Origin: Candidatus Sabulitectum sp.
GTDB lineage: Bacteria; Fermentibacterota; Fermentibacteria; Fermentibacterales; JCC-6
DNA: 64,000 nucleotides
NCBI GenBank assembly: GCA_021107435.1
Contig: JAIOSV010000116.1
Location: 1-64,000 of the forward strand
Direction of reading: 5' to 3'
This document shows, piece by piece, positions 1-8,138 of this stretch (positions are counted from its first letter, which is position 1; each line of letters begins with the position of its first letter). Both the position numbers and the translations under genes were made by a program. Under the pieces are notes generated by a model. That model was not told where the DNA came from and searched no databases. It was given only the letters and a program-made list of their open reading frames with translations.

Positions 1-297
1 CAGCCCTTCAACCTCACAGAACCTTGAATGGGCAAAAGGAAGATCAGCAGATATGCACAGCACAACGGTGTTGTCCAGCCCGCCTGCCTCTTTGTTGAAT
101 CTGCGCACCGACGCGGCGCAAACACCTGTGTCAAGACTTGGAAAGATGTTGAGTACCTTCATATTGCCGGCATAGTCCTTCAGTTCTTTCATGGAAAGAT
201 CGGTAGCTGTAAGGTTGAGACCTGGTGCCTTCATTCCTTCTTCAGGAAGAGCCCCCACCGTTTCAATCTGATTGCCCTGCAGAATAACTATCGCCAT
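1..297 (-). CDS. tpx: Thiol peroxidase Tpx (2-Cys peroxiredoxin), C-terminus cut by window edge
   Basis: This gene is missing from the ORF track because it runs off the left edge. Translation of the complement from an ATG at 297 gives 99 codons. The peroxidatic Cys60 lies in [13 protein letters not shown] and the resolving Cys94 in SRFC, close to the E. coli Tpx positions 61 and 95. The stretch [14 protein letters not shown] is the family signature. Tpx reduces hydrogen peroxide and alkyl hydroperoxides in the cytoplasm or periplasm, using thioredoxin as reductant. An AGGAG ribosome site lies just upstream of the ATG. The next minus-strand gene upstream ends at 309, so the two are probably co-transcribed. 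The identification is firm; the C-terminal half cannot be seen. Confidence 0.93.
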   Translation of the reverse strand, partial: MAIVILQGNQIETVGALPEEGMKAPGLNLTATDLSMKELKDYAGNMKVLNIFPSLDTGVCAASVRRFNKEAGGLDNTVVLCISADLPFAHSRFCEVEGL

Positions 298-308
298 CGC
301 ATCTCCTC

Positions 309-1403
309 TCAGATAATTGAAAGATCAATCTGGACAACCATATCCTCCATGGTTATTCCGAAAAGCTGCATATTATCATCTATAACAAAATCGTACACAG
401 ATCTGCCTGGATTAATTCTATTGATCAATTCCCCGCTGGAATTGAAAAGCAGAAGCTCATCGAAATCACTCATCCAGAGTCTGCCGAGAGGATCAACTGC
501 AATGCCGAAGGGCATTGTGAATATCTCATCGGAGCCGAATCTGTCCTGGAAATGCCCTTGCGAATTGAAGGTAAGAACAGCTTCATTGAAGGAACCAAAT
601 GCGTATATCTCTCCCAGGTTTCCTGCCGCGACTATGGTGCTCAATTCAGAATCCCCGGTCTGTCCGCTAATGGCATCCTCGACAAACAGATCAACCTCAC
701 CGTTACAGTCAAAGCGGATAATATCATCTCTGTTACAGTACCAGGATGCAAGGATGCTTCCATCCGATGCTACATCAACATCTTGAAAACCCCAGCCGTC
801 CGGATGCTGAAGGGAGTCAATCAGCTCACCTGTTTCACCATCATGCACATACAGCTCACTGTCGTAAACCATGTACAGGATGCCATCACGGGAAGCAGAC
901 ATGACCGAAAGATAAATCTCTCCATTTTCTGCGAATGACCACTGATGGATAAAAGTACCGTTTCGATCAAAAACCTGCACACGACCAGTCTCACACTCGC
1001 CCACATAGATATTGCTGCTACCGTCAATTGCGATGCAATGCGGGTTCAGGAAGCAGCCGGGACCGGTTCCGGTTCCTCCGAACTCCATCACTGTCAGATT
1101 CGATTCAACCGGTATTGAAAAACTGTCTGGGATCTTCATTACCTCATCTTTAACTTTCATGGTAAGATAGAAAATGAAAGACCCAATTCCCACCAGGAGG
1201 AAAACGGCAAGAGCAACTGCGATTACCAGCGATTTACCGCAGGACTTTCCCTGCATGGCAGCAGATCCACTCCCGCGAAATGGACCTGCGATATCAGGCG
1301 GTACAATCACGGAACTGCCGCAGTACTGACATGTAACTGAGGCAACACCTCTGCGGGCCTTCACTGAGGCTCCGCAGGACGGACAATCCAACTGTCTGGC
1401 CAT
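309..1403 (-). CDS. Zinc-ribbon membrane protein with extracytoplasmic beta-propeller
   Basis: The track ORF begins at 1460, but ATG at 1403 ([11 protein letters not shown]) has GGAGG seven bases upstream and puts the zinc ribbon at the N-terminus, giving 364 residues. Cys7, Cys10, Cys25 and Cys28 form a CPSCG/CQYCG ribbon. A transmembrane helix follows at about 65-90. The rest reads as an NHL/six-bladed propeller with repeats such as [20 protein letters not shown] and [16 protein letters not shown]. The protein is probably anchored in the inner membrane with its propeller outside. A zinc ribbon and propeller on opposite sides of one membrane helix suggests a sensor or scaffold, but no function is known to me. 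It lies directly upstream of tpx. Confidence 0.7.
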   Translation of the reverse strand: MARQLDCPSCGASVKARRGVASVTCQYCGSSVIVPPDIAGPFRGSGSAAMQGKSCGKSLVIAVALAVFLLVGIGSFIFYLTMKVKDEVMKIPDSFSIPVESNLTVMEFGGTGTGPGCFLNPHCIAIDGSSNIYVGECETGRVQVFDRNGTFIHQWSFAENGEIYLSVMSASRDGILYMVYDSELYVHDGETGELIDSLQHPDGWGFQDVDVASDGSILASWYCNRDDIIRFDCNGEVDLFVEDAISGQTGDSELSTIVAAGNLGEIYAFGSFNEAVLTFNSQGHFQDRFGSDEIFTMPFGIAVDPLGRLWMSDFDELLLFNSSGELINRINPGRSVYDFVIDDNMQLFGITMEDMVVQIDLSII

Positions 1404-1410
1404 AAATCCT

Positions 1411-1424
1411 CCAATAATTATTGG
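1411..1424. repeat. 14-bp perfect palindrome before the propeller gene
   Basis: CCAATAATTATTGG is a perfect palindrome about eight bases upstream of the ribosome site of the 309-1403 gene. It could be a repressor operator or an mRNA hairpin near the start. At 14 bases, a chance origin is possible. Confidence 0.3.
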
Positions 1425-1533
1425 GAATAGTATAATCGGGAAAGCAGTACTGAACCACAAGGCGGGAGACCATGATTCATCTTCTCACAGCCATAATCTG
1501 CGGCACGATGTTGGCTGTTCCGGCAAAACACAT

Positions 1534-2052
1534 CTATTCTTCGGTACTCAGGGTTTTGCTGAGGATTACACTCCGGTAATTGGTAACCGACCAATTCACG
1601 AACTCTATGAACCGATATCCTCTTCGTTCATAGAATAACCGCAAGTGCTTTGCTCCCTCCGCTGTATCCAGCGCAATCTCTCGGACTTTCCATGTCCGTG
1701 CCGCCTCTTCTACTGTGTTAAGGAGCGCGGTACCGATTCCTCGCCCCTGGAAATCCGGGTCAACTGCAAACTGCCCGAATGAGGTCACATCGTCACGTTT
1801 GTACCAGGGGCTTCCTGATGTCGAATCCATTCGTCTTAAAGTAATAGTGCCTGTAATGAGACCCTTATACACAGCCACAAACGTATCGCCCTTGTCCAGA
1901 CGTCTCTTAGTTCTCTTCATATCCTGATATGAGGCAACATATCGGAACCCGAGGTCCAGCAGACACCTATAGGATCTGTGCAGCAGAGCAGTTAACTCTT
2001 CGAGAGAGTCTGAAGAACTCAGTCGCCTGATAACGATCTCTTTGTTCATCAT
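1534..2052 (-). CDS. GNAT-family N-acetyltransferase
   Basis: The 172-residue protein is a single GNAT fold. Motif A is clear as QFAVDPDFQGRGIGTALL, the acetyl-CoA pyrophosphate loop (Q/RxxGxG/A). The later RLFYERRGYRFIEF matches the C-terminal beta strand and Tyr region of the superfamily. GNAT enzymes move an acetyl group from acetyl-CoA to an amine; the acceptor cannot be read from sequence. The start could be either of two adjacent ATGs at 2052 or 2049, with AAGG and AGAGG upstream. It is transcribed away from the lipoprotein gene at 2274, and the 220-base gap between them should hold both promoters. Confidence 0.8.
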   Translation of the reverse strand: MMNKEIVIRRLSSSDSLEELTALLHRSYRCLLDLGFRYVASYQDMKRTKRRLDKGDTFVAVYKGLITGTITLRRMDSTSGSPWYKRDDVTSFGQFAVDPDFQGRGIGTALLNTVEEAARTWKVREIALDTAEGAKHLRLFYERRGYRFIEFVNWSVTNYRSVILSKTLSTEE

Positions 2053-2273
2053 ACCTTAGCCTCTGCAAAGCGGCATTGCCACCAAAGCTTTTGCCTGCAA
2101 CCTCTCAACTGGTTTTCGGGAGAACCGGTATCCAACCGGCAGCCGGAACAATGTCTTTTGAAGCATAACCTTTCCCTTTTCTTATTACAAACTGTTACAT
2201 CAGGATAATATACCTGACCAACTGCCGCTGTATCGTGAAAATACCGGAATGGGCCGGTGACAAGGAGGCTGAA

Positions 2274-3149
2274 ATGAAAAGAATAACCTTAGCAGTGGCA
2301 GCATTGATTCTTGTGGCAGGATGCGTGGAATCACCCGAATTAACAGACACGGATTGGATTAACCAGCTTGTGACTGGCTCCGTTATCAGCGAGACATCAA
2401 ACCTTGACGGAACCGGAGATCCCGGAGAAGGTGGAAAGATCGGAGAGGAAGTCTCCCTTCCCGAGTTCTGGTACAGGCAGCTGGTCGCAGAACCAGCCCC
2501 TGAGATTATCCTGGAAAACGACCCGTCAACAGGAGTCTGCACAGTAACAGTGATTCACAATCTCTCTGCTGAGCTGATCATTGACACTGTCTGGGATGGA
2601 GTGTTTGAACCGGGTGTAAAAGCCATAAGTGATACCAGATATGTGAGACTGGTGGTGGAAAAACACACAGAAGAAACCGCCAACGGAGGTTGGAGAATTG
2701 TTTCTGCCACACCCGCTGAACACATGCTCACAGACGGCGATCAGGAAGTCTATATATCTTCAATGAGACTCTACAGGGATGATCTTCTCATATGGGAGTG
2801 TACTGACCCCGGAACCTTCTACAGAGTCGACTCCGAACTGCCTCAGCTGTCAGAAGGTGACTTCGTAAGAATGGAAGCAACAATTGACCATCTTAACCCC
2901 CAGTACGACCCGGCATTCTTCGTAATAGCCCATGGTCCTCTCTCCGGTCACAGCAGGCACCTTATGTATGACAACGGACTTTTCGGCGACGAGACAGCAG
3001 ATGACGGAATCTTCAGCTACGAATGGTACATCGAGTACACAGGACGCCGCCAGCGTATCGCAGTAGACGTGATTGATGCTGACACCTTTGCCGACCAGAC
3101 AGAAGAAGACTACGACTCGGGAGCCTGGGGCATCCACTTCCTGAAGTAG
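2274..3149 (+). CDS. Secreted lipoprotein of unknown function
   Basis: The track ORF starts at 2235, but ATG at 2274 has AAGGAGG at good spacing and begins a textbook lipoprotein signal, MKRITLAVAALILVAGC, with lipobox Cys17. The mature part of about 275 residues has two halves. The first (LSAELIIDTVWDGVFE) is a beta-rich region. The second ends in NGLFGDETADDGIFS, a motif that in secreted proteins of uncultured bacteria usually sits in an Ig-like calcium-binding-type domain. No catalytic residues were recognised. The protein is probably exported and lipid-anchored at the outer membrane. It is the first of a short plus-strand group with independent promoters; function unknown. Confidence 0.7.
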   Translation: MKRITLAVAALILVAGCVESPELTDTDWINQLVTGSVISETSNLDGTGDPGEGGKIGEEVSLPEFWYRQLVAEPAPEIILENDPSTGVCTVTVIHNLSAELIIDTVWDGVFEPGVKAISDTRYVRLVVEKHTEETANGGWRIVSATPAEHMLTDGDQEVYISSMRLYRDDLLIWECTDPGTFYRVDSELPQLSEGDFVRMEATIDHLNPQYDPAFFVIAHGPLSGHSRHLMYDNGLFGDETADDGIFSYEWYIEYTGRRQRIAVDVIDADTFADQTEEDYDSGAWGIHFLK

Positions 3150-3191
3150 AACAACCACCCCATCACCACATCCCTCCCTCCTCGCATCAGT

Positions 3192-3209
3192 CGGCGGCAC
3201 CTGCCGCCG
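3192..3209 (+). terminator. GC-rich hairpin after the lipoprotein gene
   Basis: CGGCGGC-ACCT-GCCGCCG style stem about 43 bases after the lipoprotein stop codon, followed by only a short TGTTTGT stretch. The position suits a terminator, but the U-run is weak. Confidence 0.4.
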
Positions 3210-3370
3210 GCTGTTTGTACATACTGCATCCCCTCGTGTTATATAACGTTGCAAAACAGCATATTCGATTCAGACGCCCGGAAATTCCAGAGAATAGCTA
3301 TATTCACCTGCGACATAAAGCAGCAGTGAAAGCAGCTGGCTCAGCACGATGAATATTGAGAGGTAAATAC

Positions 3371-4117
3371 ATGAGCGAAAACTCACCTGAAACAATTGTT
3401 TCATTCCTGAAGCATAACGAAATAAAGAACATGAACATGCTCTACTTCATGGAGAACAATCCTGTTTGCAGTTTTGAGCGAACAGGAGATTCCGTTGTAT
3501 TGCGAGGAGAAAGTGATCATCCATGGGTGTATATCAGCAGCCCGGATGAACAGGAATTAACTGTTGCTATTAAAACCCTGACGAGTAATGACAAATTCTT
3601 TGCCGTGATTGAAGATTGGATGCTTCCTGCTCTTACTGCCGACAAAACACTTCTCTGGCAATTGTCCACAATGAAACTTGTATTGCCGGAGGATGTCACA
3701 TTTCCTCAAAAGCCGGAATCTCATATCACTCCGCTATCTGCAGGTGACGCTCAGTATCTGTATGATCATTCTCTCTATCAGGGAGTAACATCTTCAGACT
3801 ACATCCGCAACCGGATTCAAAACGGCCTCAGCGCGGGAATTTTTGAATCAGGCAAACTGGTTGCCTGGGCGTTAACGCACGATGACTCCGCCATTGGATT
3901 TCTGCACGTTCTTCCTGTATGCAGAAGAAAGGGATACGCATATGAGTTAACAGTCTATCTGATCAGCAAATTGCGAAAACAGGGAAAGATACCATTTGTC
4001 CAGATCGAAGAGGCGAATCTCAAATCAATCCACCTGGCTACGAAACTGGGTTTTCGAAAAGACCGGAGAGTGCACTGGTTTGAAGTTCAACAAGATAAAA
4101 AATATTCATCAGCATGA
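3371..4117 (+). CDS. GNAT acetyltransferase, FR47-like
   Basis: The track begins at a TTG (3356); ATG at 3371 (MSENSPET) has GAGAGG eight bases upstream and is preferred, giving 248 residues. The C-terminal third carries the GNAT core: an acceptor strand LVAWALTHDDSAIGFLHVLP, motif A VCRRKGYAYELTVYLI, and NLKSIHLATKLGF, the typical Asn/Lys-Leu-Gly-Phe ending of FR47/glycine N-acyltransferase-like enzymes. The N-terminal 120 residues are a divergent second lobe, as in that subfamily. Substrate unknown. It is a stand-alone gene on the plus strand with gaps of about 220 and 106 bases on either side. Confidence 0.75.
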   Translation: MSENSPETIVSFLKHNEIKNMNMLYFMENNPVCSFERTGDSVVLRGESDHPWVYISSPDEQELTVAIKTLTSNDKFFAVIEDWMLPALTADKTLLWQLSTMKLVLPEDVTFPQKPESHITPLSAGDAQYLYDHSLYQGVTSSDYIRNRIQNGLSAGIFESGKLVAWALTHDDSAIGFLHVLPVCRRKGYAYELTVYLISKLRKQGKIPFVQIEEANLKSIHLATKLGFRKDRRVHWFEVQQDKKYSSA

Positions 4118-4223
4118 CCGAGAATAGAACATCAGCATTAACATCCGCACTCCTGGTCACTTGCGAAATACTGCCATTCTACGATATTAGTTGTGTAAAG
4201 CTATCCACGGAGGAACTTTCTTT

Positions 4224-4418
4224 ATGAAACGTAATCTCAAAGTAGAAATTTTTTACTCCTTTGATGAGGAGAACGAAGCAGAAAGAAAGCGTCGTTCTCA
4301 GATGACTCTGGAAGAAAGACTGAAAAAATTTGAAGCTTTGCAGGAACGCAGGTGGGGTTCAGACTGGGCTACCAGACCAATAGAAAAAGTCGTTTCTTAC
4401 GAGAAAACGGATTGGTGA
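4224..4418 (+). CDS. Small charged protein, possible antitoxin-like orphan
   Basis: ATG at 4224 follows CGGAGG and gives 64 residues rich in Glu, Lys and Arg. Motifs are MTLEERLKKFEALQERRWG and a C-terminal SYEKTDW. From memory, short proteins with a similar MTxEERLxxFxxLQE opening precede nucleotidyltransferase-fold genes of toxin-antitoxin type; I cannot check this here. Directly after the stop codon a second ATG opens MQNFIHFIPELANC before an early stop, which may be the stump of such a partner. No full partner remains. Function unknown. Confidence 0.5.
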   Translation: MKRNLKVEIFYSFDEENEAERKRRSQMTLEERLKKFEALQERRWGSDWATRPIEKVVSYEKTDW

Positions 4419-5508
4419 AATGCAAAACTTTATTCACTTCATACCAGAATTAGCTAATTGCCGTATGTGTTAGCCAGCTCAGACATTGCAACCTTACTGG
4501 TTCCCAAATAAAATTTTTGCGGAAACAGGAAAGTCTATTCCAGAAATCCGGTGGCTCACAAATGGACCAGTCAAATCCTGATGGATGAGAATTCTGTGAC
4601 TGAATCGTCTATAACACAGACCTTAATTGTCCTCATTCATGATTGTCTGGAACGTATTTCATTCTTGACATCCTTTCCAACCTCAAATATTTCCTTTGCT
4701 ACTTGAACCTTCTCCCCTAACAAGCGAAGCCCAACCACCAGCGACTCCAATACCTCATAAGCTTCGGTACCTTGAAGTACTTCCAGCACCTTCACTGCAT
4801 GCCCTGCTGCTGCAACCTCTATATAGAATTCAATAGTTTCGTTCAGGTTATCTTCAATTGCCTGTTTATTCTGAAGAAAAGGTTTTGCTATTTCCAGAGC
4901 CTCAGTCCATTCTCCCTCTGCTCCAAGGATAGAAACAAGTGTATGAGCAAACAGCCACTTGTCGGGCTCTTTCTCCAGAGCTTCAAGAGCCAGAGACTTG
5001 GCATGAGATAGCCACTTATTATTACCCTTCATGTAAAATACCTTTGCGACGAGATTGAGTGATTCCGGAGAATGCTTCGAGGCTTCAATGAACAAACTTG
5101 CAGTCTTCAGGATTTTACTGGTATCAGCTTCTTGATCAAGTTGTAAGATAAGTAACCGAGCCCAAGCTTGACTGTTTTTAGGTTGCTTTTCAAGCACCAG
5201 ACGGAGTGTTTCTTCTGCACTCTCAGAATCTGGCATGTTCTGGTATTCCTTGCCTAATTCGCAATTGAAGAAGGAACATCATTTTGTATGAAAAATTCAG
5301 GATCAGTTGCTTTAATTATTCTTCCTCGCACATCATATGACCCTCTACTATCTTACACTCTCGTTGCTTGGCAAGGTCACGAAATACCTCTCCCGGATAT
5401 TCACGAAGCTTGCCGTACAGGGCTTTTCTTCGGTATTTGGGAATGAATACCACATGGTACTTGCATTCCCAAACCGAATGTTTTAAACTTTACGTAACTG
5501 ACACAGTT

Positions 5509-5550
5509 ACTCCCTTTCATTCCCGCAACGAGCGGTTCACGAAAGGGAGT
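5509..5550. repeat. IS200 leader hairpin
   Basis: ACTCCCTTTC (5509-5518) pairs perfectly with GAAAGGGAGT (5541-5550), and an inner CCGC/GCGG pair nests inside. It lies between the left-end hairpin and tnpA. In IS200 elements a hairpin here hides the ribosome site of tnpA; that role is inferred from family knowledge. Confidence 0.6.
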
Positions 5551-5587
5551 CTTCATCTCAATCCCGAAATTGTCAAACTTTGTCGGT

Positions 5588-5606
5588 CCCCCAGCAGAGC
5601 TGGGGG
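5588..5606. repeat. IS200 left-end hairpin
   Basis: CCCCCAGC-AGA-GCTGGGGG is a perfect 8-bp stem at the outer edge of the IS200 remnant. On the element's coding strand it is followed by no long U-run but corresponds in place to the subterminal imperfect palindrome recognised by TnpA, which also blocks transcription entering the element. Confidence 0.75.
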
Positions 5607-5911
5607 GTTTCATATTTGGACCTAATCTCCACGATTTCAATAGTATCAGGAACACTTCTGAGAATAGATTCAGAGGTACTTAGTATTTTCTTCCACAGTT
5701 TTTTATGAAGGCGTGTTGCTACAGCCAGATGAGCGACCATATCCATCGGGGACTTCGCATCTTCAAGGTCTAGATACAAGCAGATGTATTTATCTTCCAG
5801 TCGGCTGATAACCTCGTGCAACAGGCTGGTTTTTCCAACCCTGCTCTGAGCAATCAGCACAACGTTTCCGTTGGCAACCCTTCTGTTGGCTATTCTATGA
5901 TGTTCAACCAT

Positions 5912-6291
5912 ACTGCAGCATATTTCTCAATGCGATCAGCGATTCAATGTGATATTTGAGGATAACTTGTTGAACAGAACTATAGTTCTTTCTGCAAAGA
6001 TGCATTTCCTGTCCGATGTCTGGTTAACCTGAAATGGGCGTGTCCAGTTCCTGCATGATGAGTATAATACTCAGTGAAACACCCTTGTGAAAACATTTTA
6101 GGGTAGCAAAACAATTCAGTAAGGCAATACTGCTAATCTATTACCTTATTGAATTAAGTGTACAAGAACATGATAAGAATTGTTTAGGCATCTGAAGGAA
6201 AAGCACATCATATCCGCCATGCGAAGAGGAAGAAGATAAGAAGAGCTTTAAATGGATCTTAATCAACAGCTAAAAAACTGAAACAGGCAAT
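5912..6291. other. 380-base stretch without a recognisable gene
   Basis: AT-rich region between the broken ATPase and the HEAGH membrane gene. Only very short open frames are present on either strand. The one structure seen is an imperfect inverted repeat, TTCAGTAAGG at 6115-6124 with CCTTATTGAA at 6144-6153 (one mismatch). The promoter of the 6292 gene should lie in the right half; I see no clear consensus pair. Confidence 0.5.
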
Positions 6292-7032
6292 ATGAACTGC
6301 CCGAAGTGTCAACTTGAACAGAATGATGAAAACCGGGAGTGCGCCCGATGCGGACTGATCTTCAGCAGGTACAAGCCCCTGGATTATCATGAGATACTGA
6401 AAAGTTCATATTCCAATGAATCTGAAAAACTTTCACAGTCAAAACACTTTTCCGACTACATGCTCCACACAAAGGATAATGTTCAGGCAGTGTACTTTGC
6501 CGGGCGGCTGATTCTTTTTGTCTTCCTGCTAATCTGGTCCGCGAAGTTCCTGCTGTGTTCAATTGAAAGCAATTATGTCGGGAAATCCTTCATGCATCTT
6601 GTGAACCTGCCTTTTCATGAGGCAGGGCACATTGCTTTCATATTCACGGGAAGTGTTATGCATTCTCTTGGTGGAAGTCTGGGACAGATTATTATGCCAT
6701 TGGTCTGCATGCTTGTGCTGCTGATAAAAACCCGTGACACCTTCGGAGCTTCAATCGCTCTCTGGTGGACCGGGGAAAGTATTCTGGATATTGCCCCCTA
6801 CATAGATGACGCAAGAACACTCAGTCTGCGTCTTCTCGGGGGAAACACCGGCGCATCAGCACCATACGGATTTCATGACTGGAATTTCATTCTTACTGAA
6901 CTTAACCTGCTCAAGTACGATCATCTGATTGCGAGGATAACTGAGGCTTCGGGGAAATTTGTTATTGTGATATCACTGATCTGGGCGCTTGTTCTTCTTG
7001 CCGGACAATTCAAAAAGCTTAATAGTAACTGA
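6292..7032 (+). CDS. Zinc-ribbon membrane protein with HEAGH metalloprotease-like motif
   Basis: The 246-residue protein opens with a zinc ribbon (Cys3, Cys6, Cys17, Cys20 in MNCPKCQ and CARCG). Hydrophobic segments lie at about 68-90, 107-125, 130-146 and 228-243. HEAGH at 109-113, in NLPFHEAGHIAFIF, is the HExxH zinc signature placed in a membrane helix, as in M50-type intramembrane proteases. The usual third ligand motif (NxxPxxxLDG) is not obvious; LALWWTGESILDIAPYIDDA could supply an Asp. It may therefore be a distant M50-like protease or a non-catalytic relative. The ribosome site is weak (AACAGGCAAT). The STAS-like gene follows after 30 bases. Confidence 0.65.
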   Translation: MNCPKCQLEQNDENRECARCGLIFSRYKPLDYHEILKSSYSNESEKLSQSKHFSDYMLHTKDNVQAVYFAGRLILFVFLLIWSAKFLLCSIESNYVGKSFMHLVNLPFHEAGHIAFIFTGSVMHSLGGSLGQIIMPLVCMLVLLIKTRDTFGASIALWWTGESILDIAPYIDDARTLSLRLLGGNTGASAPYGFHDWNFILTELNLLKYDHLIARITEASGKFVIVISLIWALVLLAGQFKKLNSN

Positions 7033-7062
7033 TTCAAAATCACCTTCCATCAGGAGTAAGTA

Positions 7063-7467
7063 GTGGCTTGTACTGTGAAATATGAGAAAGAGAATGGCTG
7101 TGTTTGTGTCTCAATCCTGGGAGATTTTACTCTTTCTATCCTGAAAAACATAGCGGCAGAGGTTCAACAGCACCTTGCTGAACACGACTGTAAATGTATT
7201 CTGAACGACATGCGTAAAGCGAAACTGATCGAATCCGCCACAGGCATCTACAACATGCCGGGAACGGCGTTGAAATCAGGCATACACCGCAGTGTAAAAA
7301 GGGCTCTTGTTGTAAGCGAAAACTCATCGGAGTTCCTCTTCCTTGAAACTGTTTTTATAAACCAGGGAAATAAAGTAAGATTGTTTGCCGATATTGATGA
7401 AGCCAGGTTATGGCTCTCTCCCCGGTTACCAGGCGTCAATAACGAATTGACTGGTAAAAATAACTAA
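7063..7467 (+). CDS. STAS/SpoIIAA-like protein
   Basis: GTG at 7063 follows CAGGAG at good spacing and gives 134 residues. The pattern (VCVSILGDFTLSILKNIAAE, then CKCILNDMRKAKL, then VKRALVVSENSSEFLFLETV, ending FADIDEARLWL) matches SpoIIAA-like STAS proteins that bind small molecules or membranes and are found across bacteria with no fixed role. The phosphorylatable Ser of sporulation SpoIIAA is not clearly present. It lies 30 bases after the HEAGH membrane gene on the same strand, so the two are likely co-transcribed; a regulatory link between them is only a guess. Confidence 0.6.
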   Translation: MACTVKYEKENGCVCVSILGDFTLSILKNIAAEVQQHLAEHDCKCILNDMRKAKLIESATGIYNMPGTALKSGIHRSVKRALVVSENSSEFLFLETVFINQGNKVRLFADIDEARLWLSPRLPGVNNELTGKNN

Positions 7468-7502
7468 CAGCGAAAATATGAGATTGATAGAATTCTAAAT
7501 GG

Positions 7503-7691
7503 CTATTTGATTGATTTTACTCCCAGGTCTTTGCATATTTTCTTTGCTAATATGTCTTTCACCTCGGAGTGTCTGGGAATAGCAGATCGTCTGTTCTGCA
7601 CAGGATTGCACCACCACGAATGGCGACGACCTTCTCGTAATAGACAGCACCCATGTTTACGAAGATACTTGAGAAGCTCATTTCTCTTCAT
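7503..7691 (-). CDS. hicA: HicA-family mRNA interferase toxin
   Basis: At 62 residues this is the normal HicA length. It has the family layout MKRNELLKYLRKHGCCLLREG followed by RRHSWWCNP, with the catalytic His in the place of the usual GSHH/W motif, and the C-terminal basic helix AKKICKDLGVK. HicA is a double-stranded-RNA-binding-fold toxin that cuts mRNA and is held by HicB. Its ATG overlaps the hicB stop by four bases (ATGA), so translation of toxin and antitoxin is coupled. The hicB-first order is less common than hicA-first but is known. Confidence 0.85.
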   Translation of the reverse strand: MKRNELLKYLRKHGCCLLREGRRHSWWCNPVQNRRSAIPRHSEVKDILAKKICKDLGVKSIK

Positions 7692-7900
7692 AAAGCAATT
7701 TTCTCTTCTCTGTAACCAACACCAGCAGCGTCAATAGCATCCTGACGATTAAACTCCAAGGCTTCTCTTAAAGTAATTGCCAGAGTTTCTTTCAGATCTT
7801 CGAAAGTTTTCTCCTGACAGTTGACTCCTGGTACTTCTTCAATCCAGCCAATCCACCAGTCACTCTCCTGCTTCACAATCGCTGTATACATAAGCTGCAT
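7688..7900 (-). CDS. hicB: HicB-family antitoxin
   Basis: The 70-residue protein has the HicB partial-RNase-H fold: YTAIVKQESDWWIGWIEEVPGVNCQEKTFEDL and a helix ETLAITLREALEF. It lacks a C-terminal ribbon-helix-helix or HTH DNA-binding domain, so it is the short HicB type and may repress its promoter poorly. ATG at 7900 has GGGGGTG five bases upstream. It is upstream of and overlaps hicA. The adjacent minus-strand frame at 7873-8118 overlaps its first 28 bases. Confidence 0.85.
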   Translation of the reverse strand: MQLMYTAIVKQESDWWIGWIEEVPGVNCQEKTFEDLKETLAITLREALEFNRQDAIDAAGVGYREEKIAL

Positions 7901-8118
7901 ATTCTCACCCCCTTCTCTTCTGCCAGCAGTATAATACCGGCAACACGCATACCGTCAAGCCATCCGGTACCCTGATACTGAGTGACCGGCAGAGGAGCAT
8001 TGATTGTGATTATCGCGGCAATTACTCCGGTAACGCTGATTAATGCGGAAATCAGGCCGCATTTCCTGTGATTAAGTATAATCTGCCCCGATCCTGGAAA
8101 GATCAGAGCAGACCACAA
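7873..8118 (-). pseudogene. Small membrane protein with PGxGQ motif, probably truncated
   Basis: The reading frame (SALIFPGSGQIILNHRKCGL then a hydrophobic helix) matches the start of small membrane proteins that begin xSALxPGxGQxYxGxxxxG, for example DUF5683-like proteins. Those normally have three or four helices, while this frame shows one clear helix and ends LLAEEKGVRICSLCIQRL as it runs over the hicB start. I think hicBA landed in, or replaced, its 3' part. The only nearby start is TTG at 8118 with GGAG three bases away. Translation is uncertain. Confidence 0.4.
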
Positions 8119-8138
8119 AACTCCGCGAATGGAGTCTT

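Larger units (their letters stand above)
5328..5610 (-). mobile_element. tnpA: IS200/IS605-family left-end remnant with partial tnpA
   Basis: On the complement, the frame reading SLKHSVWECKYHVVFIPKYR, then RKALYGKLREYPGEVF and KQRECKIVEGHMMC is unmistakably the N-terminal half of the Y1-HUH transposase TnpA. It stops being homologous at about 5328, just before the HxH metal motif (normally MMCDHVHML), so both catalytic His and the Tyr are gone. No ATG lies in frame; a TAA sits just upstream of SLKHS. The 5' side keeps two typical IS200 structures, a terminator-like hairpin at the tip and a leader hairpin. The element cannot move. It lies inside the broken ATPase gene. Confidence 0.85.
4637..5911 (-). 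pseudogene. AAA ATPase with TPR tail, broken by IS200-type remnant and frameshift
   Basis: Two open pieces bracket an IS200 remnant. The upstream piece (5911 to about 5620) has a P-loop, VVLIAQSRVGKTSLL, and continues IRSVPDTIEIVEIRSK before running into the IS left end. Downstream of the IS fragment the reading resumes as RGRIIKATDPEFF...PSSIAN, hits TAG near 5261, and carries on in a shifted frame as LGKEYQNMPDSESAEETL and four or so TPR-like helical pairs to 4637 (the 199-residue track ORF). Archaeal-type AAA ATPases with this P-loop normally have another 200 or more residues between these points, so the ATPase core was lost. I read this as one inactivated gene; the TPR part could still be translated from ATG 5236. 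Confidence 0.65.

Noticed and set aside
28-786. Plus-strand 252-residue ORF at the left edge
   Set aside because: It is antisense to tpx and the propeller gene, both with clear family motifs and ribosome sites.
1471-1578. Plus-strand 35-codon frame MIHLLTAIICGTMLAVPA
   Set aside because: It looks like a signal peptide but has only a weak ribosome site and runs antisense into the GNAT gene; too short to support.
5368-5655. Two ORFs (plus 85 aa, minus 84 aa) in the IS200 remnant
   Set aside because: Both are in wrong frames; the true TnpA frame is the other minus frame with HSVWECKYHVVFIP.
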